Shown here piece by piece: positions 1 to 6,602 of a stretch of DNA of 6,602 nt (position 1 is its first letter; every line of letters begins with the position of its first letter). Origin of the DNA: Chloroflexota bacterium (GTDB lineage Bacteria > Chloroflexota > Anaerolineae > B4-G1); the NCBI GenBank assembly GCA_003648085.1, contig QMOC01000151.1, forward strand, positions 1 to 6,602, given 5' to 3'. The notes under the pieces are model-generated. The model did not search any database, was not told the DNA's origin, and saw only the letters and a program-made list of their open reading frames with translations. The position numbers were made by a program, and so were the translations under genes.

Positions 1-566
1 ACCAGGGGTTTCTCCTCAAAACCGACGACCAGCCCCTTGCCGTCGGTTCGCAGCACGCCGAAGCGGGAGAAGGAGCGCACGCCAGTGAGGGTGGCGACGC
101 GGCCCATGCGATGGTGGAAGGCCAGCAAAGCGTGCAGGTCAATGTCGGCCACGCCATCGCCATAGGTGGCGAAGAAGGTGTCGCTTTCGATGTAGCGGGC
201 CACTTTGCGGATGCGAGCCCCGGTCTGCGTGTGCAGGCCGGTGTCGGCGAAGGTGATGCGCCAGCCCCCCTCGGGGTGGGGATCGTGATACTCGATGGTC
301 GGCGCAGCGCCCAGCGTGAGCGTGAAATCGTGGTTCAACGGGCCGTAGTCGAGGAAGTAGCGCTTGATCATGTCGCCCCGGTATCCCAGGGCCAGGATGA
401 AATGGATGAAGCCCTGAGCGGCATAGATTTTCATCACGTGCCAGAGAATAGGCCGGCCGCCGACCTCGACCAGCATCTTGGGCCGCTCGTCCCCCATGCG
501 GATGCCCATTCCGCCGCAGAGAATGACGACGGGGATGAGTTCATGTTGTGAGATTTCGGTGGTCAT
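1..566 (-). CDS. Glucose-1-phosphate cytidylyltransferase-like nucleotidyltransferase (3' part outside window)
   Basis: This cytoplasmic sugar-phosphate nucleotidyltransferase probably forms CDP-glucose from CTP and glucose 1-phosphate, the entry step to CDP-linked deoxysugars of surface polysaccharides. I translated the minus strand from the ATG at 566; 188 codons are visible before the window ends, against about 257 residues for the family. Visible features are the nucleotide-binding start VVILCGGMG (residues 13-21), RPKMLVEVGG (28-37), PILWHVMKIY (39-48), LGYRGDMIK (60-68), the metal-site motif YGDGVADID (135-143, Asp137), RFG (168-170) and FEEKP (183-187). These match the RfbF type better than thymidylyl- or uridylyltransferases. 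The loop after GGMG is about three residues shorter than in classical RfbF, so base specificity is uncertain. No Shine-Dalgarno precedes the ATG; translation is probably coupled to a short upstream frame ending at 563. A GTG at 575 is an alternative start. The gene probably shares the mtnA transcript. Confidence 0.85.
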   Translation of the reverse strand, partial: MTTEISQHELIPVVILCGGMGIRMGDERPKMLVEVGGRPILWHVMKIYAAQGFIHFILALGYRGDMIKRYFLDYGPLNHDFTLTLGAAPTIEYHDPHPEGGWRITFADTGLHTQTGARIRKVARYIESDTFFATYGDGVADIDLHALLAFHHRMGRVATLTGVRSFSRFGVLRTDGKGLVVGFEEKPL

Positions 567-604
567 ATTTCGCACACCGGTGCTGTTCTCGGCTTCTTCG
601 ACAT
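563..604 (-). CDS. Candidate 13-residue leader peptide, translationally coupled to the cytidylyltransferase
   Basis: This short frame reads MSKKPRTAPVCEI followed by TGA. It has a well-placed ribosome binding site (AGGAG at 612-616, 7 nt before the ATG). Its stop overlaps the start of the next gene as ATGA, while that gene has no ribosome binding site of its own. The arrangement fits translational coupling. The peptide matches nothing I recognise, has no obvious attenuation signal such as runs of one amino acid, and could serve only to bring ribosomes to the downstream start. Frames this short arise easily by chance, so the claim rests on the site spacing and the overlap. Confidence 0.35.
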   Translation of the reverse strand: MSKKPRTAPVCEI

Positions 605-611
605 AGTTTGG

Positions 612-616
612 CTCCT
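612..616 (-). promoter_or_regulatory. Ribosome binding site AGGAG in the gap before the cytidylyltransferase
   Basis: AGGAG reads on the minus strand seven bases before the ATG at 604. It is the only good Shine-Dalgarno sequence in the 88-nt gap between the DUF2283 stop and the cytidylyltransferase start. It is about 45 nt from that start, too far to serve it directly. Confidence 0.45.
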
Positions 617-654
617 GGGCATTCCCCGAGAGCGCTTGATTTAACGGCAGGTGC

Positions 655-894
655 TCAGCGTGTGGAAGCATCCAGAATGGTTAACCCGACCAGTTTATCG
701 CCCCTGTATCTAAACAGTATTCCGTCCTCGGTCATCTCACTATCGGTGGCTCTTTGGGGATGTTCAAAACTGATGTATAGGACATCTACCTCCTCATCGT
801 AATCAACCCACAGCCGCTTGGCGGGAAGTCTGATTAGATAAGGTGTCGCGTGGAATACATCACTTGCCACTGCTGCACTTATCTGCTTTTCCAT
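655..894 (-). CDS. DUF2283 family small protein
   Basis: This 79-residue soluble protein belongs by pattern to DUF2283. Diagnostic parts are LWVDYDEEVDVLYISF (residues 28-43), a central acidic DGILFRYRGDKLVGL segment (57-71) and the terminal TILDASTR (72-79). The family has no established biochemical role; members often lie beside DUF4258 genes in small toxin-antitoxin-like pairs, but no such partner is visible here. The first 25 residues have no strong family pattern. The ATG at 894 has a good ribosome binding site, AGGAG at 904-908, starting just after the mtnA stop. The 15-nt gap to mtnA indicates co-transcription. I see no signal peptide or membrane segment. Family assignment is fairly sure; function is unknown. 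Confidence 0.8.
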   Translation of the reverse strand: MEKQISAAVASDVFHATPYLIRLPAKRLWVDYDEEVDVLYISFEHPQRATDSEMTEDGILFRYRGDKLVGLTILDASTR

Positions 895-909
895 ATCGCC
901 TTTCTCCTA

Positions 910-1950
910 TCAACTTTGGAGGTGAAATACGCTTTTCAGACTCACCTCGAACGGCGGATAGGCGATGCCATTTTCGGTCACGATGCCGGTGACGAAAGCG
1001 TGCGGCGTCACGTCGAAGGCCGGATTGGCCACGCGCACTCCCTCCGGTGCAATGGGCCGACCCTGGTAGGTGACCCCGATTATCTCATCGGCAGGCCGTT
1101 CCTCGATGGGGATATCGTCCCCGGTGGGCAGCGAGAGATCAATCGTGGAGGTAGGCACACAGGGGTAGAAGGGAATGCCGTTGGCCTGAGCGACGACCGC
1201 CAGTTTGTAGGTGCCGATCTTATTGGCCACGTCCCCGTTGGCCGCCACCCGGTCGGCTCCCACCAGGACGAGATCCACTTGCCCGGTGCGCATAAAATGA
1301 CCGGCGGCGTTGTCGGCGATGAGCGTGAAGGGGATGCCCAATTGCTGCAACTCCCAGGCGGTGAGCCGGGCCCCCTGGAAGCGCGGCCGCGTCTCGTCCA
1401 CCAGCACGTGCACCCGTTTGCCCTGCTCGTGCGCGGTGCGGATGACCCCCAGCGCGGTGCCGTAATCCACCGTCGCCAGCGCACCCGTGTTGCAGTGATG
1501 CAGGATCGTGGCGCCGTCTCGAATGAGCGCCGCGCCGTGCTCCCCCAACCGCCTGTTGACCTCGACGTCCTCGTCGGCCAGCGCCTGGGCCTCGGCCAGC
1601 AGCGCGTCGGGGATGGCGGAGGGATCGGACTCAGCCTCGGCCCGTCGCAAGAGGCGCGCCACAGCCCAGGACAGGTTGACCGCGGTGGGACGGGCGGCGC
1701 GTAGAACCTCGGCCGCCGCGCGCAGATCGGCCAGCAGCCCGGCTCGGTCCCGTGCGCTGCTCTCCCGCGCAGCCAGCGCCATCCCGAAGGCTGCCGCCGC
1801 ACCGATGGCTGGCGCGCCCCGGATAACCATCGTGCGGATGGCCTGGGCTACCTCGCGGTAGTCCTCGTACTCGACCAGGCGAAACTCAGCCGGCAGGAGC
1901 CGCTGGTCAATCATCCGTACTTTGCCGTTGTGCCATTCGACACTACGCAT
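910..1950 (-). CDS. mtnA: S-methyl-5-thioribose-1-phosphate isomerase
   Basis: MtnA converts 5-methylthioribose 1-phosphate to 5-methylthioribulose 1-phosphate in the cytoplasmic methionine salvage pathway. It belongs to the eIF-2B alpha/beta/delta-like family. Numbered from the ATG at 1950 (346 residues, normal length), motifs are IRGAPAIG (43-50), [10 protein letters not shown] (87-96), HCNTGALAT (152-160) with catalytic Cys153, [17 protein letters not shown] (185-201), GADR (231-234) with catalytic Asp233, NKIGTYKLA (243-251), PTSTID (266-271), GDDIPIEER (277-285) and [11 protein letters not shown] from 309. Cys153 and Asp233 correspond to the known Cys160/Asp240 pair of the Bacillus subtilis enzyme, with identical 80-residue spacing. 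I chose 1950 because family members start close to the RSVEW motif. An in-frame ATG at 1962 adds four residues, but AGGG lies directly against it, leaving no spacing. The gene has its own promoter and is first of a probable three-gene transcript. The key residues separate it from ribose-1,5-bisphosphate isomerase relatives. Confidence 0.96.
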   Translation of the reverse strand: MRSVEWHNGKVRMIDQRLLPAEFRLVEYEDYREVAQAIRTMVIRGAPAIGAAAAFGMALAARESSARDRAGLLADLRAAAEVLRAARPTAVNLSWAVARLLRRAEAESDPSAIPDALLAEAQALADEDVEVNRRLGEHGAALIRDGATILHHCNTGALATVDYGTALGVIRTAHEQGKRVHVLVDETRPRFQGARLTAWELQQLGIPFTLIADNAAGHFMRTGQVDLVLVGADRVAANGDVANKIGTYKLAVVAQANGIPFYPCVPTSTIDLSLPTGDDIPIEERPADEIIGVTYQGRPIAPEGVRVANPAFDVTPHAFVTGIVTENGIAYPPFEVSLKSVFHLQS

Positions 1951-1974
1951 AATGGCCCACATCCCTAACTATTG

Positions 1975-2028
1975 CACACAGTGCGCTATGGTAACACGGG
2001 CCGACGGCTTTGTCAAACACACTGTATG
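1975..2028. repeat. Imperfect 13-bp inverted repeats flanking the mtnA promoter (possible operator)
   Basis: The arm at 1975-1987 (CACACAGTGCGCT) and the reverse complement of 2016-2028 (CATACAGTGTGTT) match at 10 of 13 positions. All three differences are C/T changes. The arms share ACAGTG and lie about 41 bp apart centre to centre, near four helical turns. One arm lies just downstream of the -10 box and the other touches the outer edge of the -35 box. Such placement suits a dimeric repressor, but no regulator is known. The inner arm also contains the small perfect palindrome GCAC-ACA-GTGC (1974-1984). Confidence 0.35.
1988..2016 (-). promoter_or_regulatory. Sigma70-type promoter for mtnA
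   Basis: On the minus strand a perfect -35 box TTGACA (2011-2016) is separated by 17 bp from TACCAT (1988-1993), which matches the -10 consensus at four of six positions. Transcription would begin near 1981, leaving a leader of about 30 nt before the ATG at 1950. The promoter lies just after the probable rpoC terminator, so mtnA and the genes after it appear to be transcribed separately from rpoC. Confidence 0.7.
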
Positions 2029-2066
2029 GAGACGTGCCGCTGCGCGCCCCGGCAGTACCAATGACG

Positions 2067-2099
2067 ACGCGGCAGCGCCTTCTACCGGCGCTGCCGCGT
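2067..2099 (-). terminator. Perfect 13-bp GC-rich hairpin after rpoC, probable terminator without T-tract
   Basis: Arms at 2067-2079 and 2087-2099 are perfectly complementary over 13 bp, with a 7-nt loop. The hairpin starts about 36 nt after the rpoC stop and lies before the mtnA promoter, as expected of a terminator. Neither strand has a run of T after the stem, so it is not a classical intrinsic terminator. It could end transcription by its stability alone, protect the rpoC 3' end, or work with Rho. Confidence 0.6.
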
Positions 2100-2134
2100 G
2101 AGTGACGTTGCTTCCGTACCGCCAGGATTATACC

Positions 2135-6463
<4,329 letters not shown>

Positions 6464-6466
6464 TGT

Positions 6467-6474
6467 CCTCCCTG
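6467..6474 (-). promoter_or_regulatory. Ribosome binding site of rpoC (decides the start)
   Basis: CAGGGAGG reads on the minus strand and ends three bases before the ATG at 6463. The spacing is slightly short but the match to the 16S rRNA tail is strong. The alternative ATG at 6496 has nothing comparable, so the shorter reading is preferred. Confidence 0.75.
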
Positions 6475-6504
6475 TTGGGGAATTCTCACAAGACATGCAC
6501 GAAA

Positions 6505-6535
6505 GAAGCGCGTGAGCCTCCCTGCTCAGCGCTTC
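6505..6535 (-). promoter_or_regulatory. Leader hairpin in the rpoC 5' untranslated region
   Basis: Arms GAAGCGC/GCGCTTC (6505-6511 with 6529-6535) and TGAGC/GCTCA (6513-6517 with 6524-6528) form a 12-bp stem with one bulged base and a six-base loop. In the RNA the loop and adjoining bases read CAGGGAGG, identical to the true rpoC ribosome binding site about 50 nt downstream. The stem is followed by UUUCG, a very short U stretch. It might be an attenuator, a stability element or a binding site for a regulator; function is inferred only. Confidence 0.45.
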
Positions 6536-6569
6536 GTTGAAGAGGTCTCGTCCATCCGTTAGCGGTTAT

Positions 6570-6597
6570 ATTATAATCGCTTTCGCCACTTTGTCAA
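6570..6597 (-). promoter_or_regulatory. Consensus sigma70-type promoter for rpoC
   Basis: On the minus strand TTGACA (6592-6597) and TATAAT (6570-6575) both match the consensus perfectly, with a 16-bp spacer. Transcription would start near 6563, giving a leader of about 100 nt. The window ends 5 bp upstream of the -35 box, so an UP element cannot be judged. This promoter indicates that rpoC can be transcribed without reading through from rpoB. Confidence 0.85.
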
Positions 6598-6602
6598 GAA
6601 CG

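Noticed and set aside
111..551. Open frame on the plus strand opposite the cytidylyltransferase
   Set aside because: The minus-strand frame has clear nucleotidyltransferase motifs throughout; the plus frame has none and no ribosome binding site was needed to explain it.
850..1704. Open frame on the plus strand (284 codons) opposite mtnA and DUF2283
   Set aside because: It is antisense to mtnA with its complete catalytic motifs, and its His/Gly/Arg-rich product resembles no family. It is a shadow of high G+C coding sequence.
2127..2132. TATAAT on the minus strand immediately after the rpoC stop
   Set aside because: No acceptable -35 box lies 15-19 bp upstream and there is no TG extension; the hairpin follows directly downstream, so a promoter here makes little sense.
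2017..2134. Possible riboswitch or small RNA between rpoC and mtnA
   Set aside because: Most of this stretch lies upstream of the mtnA promoter, so it is not in the mtnA leader; the hairpin at 2067-2099 accounts for its only strong structure, and the actual mtnA leader of about 30 nt is too short for a riboswitch.
6464..6496. Extended N-terminus of rpoC from the ATG at 6496
   Set aside because: No ribosome binding site precedes it, the extra 11 residues do not resemble the family, and the strong GGGAGG site lies inside this stretch just before the ATG at 6463.

Overview
The window holds four genes, all on the minus strand, so it reads right to left: rpoC (RNA polymerase beta' subunit), mtnA (methionine salvage isomerase), a small DUF2283 protein, and the 5' part of a sugar-nucleotide cytidylyltransferase that leaves the window at position 1. 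The DNA is fairly G+C-rich. The beta' subunit has no enterobacterial-type insertion in its trigger loop but carries a long helical insertion in its N-terminal half. Together with the [13 protein letters not shown] loop before the bridge helix, this suggests a member of the Chloroflexota. That placement is inferred from remembered family features, not from a search.

Right part (about 2135-6602): a near-perfect housekeeping promoter (TTGACA, 16 bp, TATAAT) sits at the right edge. It is followed by a leader of about 100 nt with a strong hairpin, then a Shine-Dalgarno sequence that fixes the rpoC start at 6463. The rpoC frame is intact and ends in a repetitive Ala/Glu/Lys tail. Because the promoter lies directly upstream, rpoC appears able to be transcribed independently of rpoB, which is not visible here.

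Middle (1951-2134): a perfect 13-bp GC-rich hairpin without a T-tract probably ends rpoC transcription. It is followed by a second sigma70-type promoter (TTGACA, 17 bp, TACCAT) for mtnA. This promoter is flanked by imperfect 13-bp inverted repeats that look like a possible operator.

Left part (1-1950): mtnA, the DUF2283 gene (15 nt gap) and the cytidylyltransferase gene (88 nt gap) probably form one transcript. The last gap contains a 13-codon open frame with a good ribosome binding site. Its stop overlaps the cytidylyltransferase start as ATGA, which suggests translational coupling. MtnA recycles methylthioadenosine-derived sugar phosphate to methionine. The cytidylyltransferase would make CDP-glucose or a similar nucleotide sugar for surface glycans. 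No metabolic link between these genes is evident.

I found no mobile element, CRISPR array, tRNA or rRNA. I see no convincing new multi-gene system; the points of interest are regulatory arrangements and lineage-specific features of beta'.
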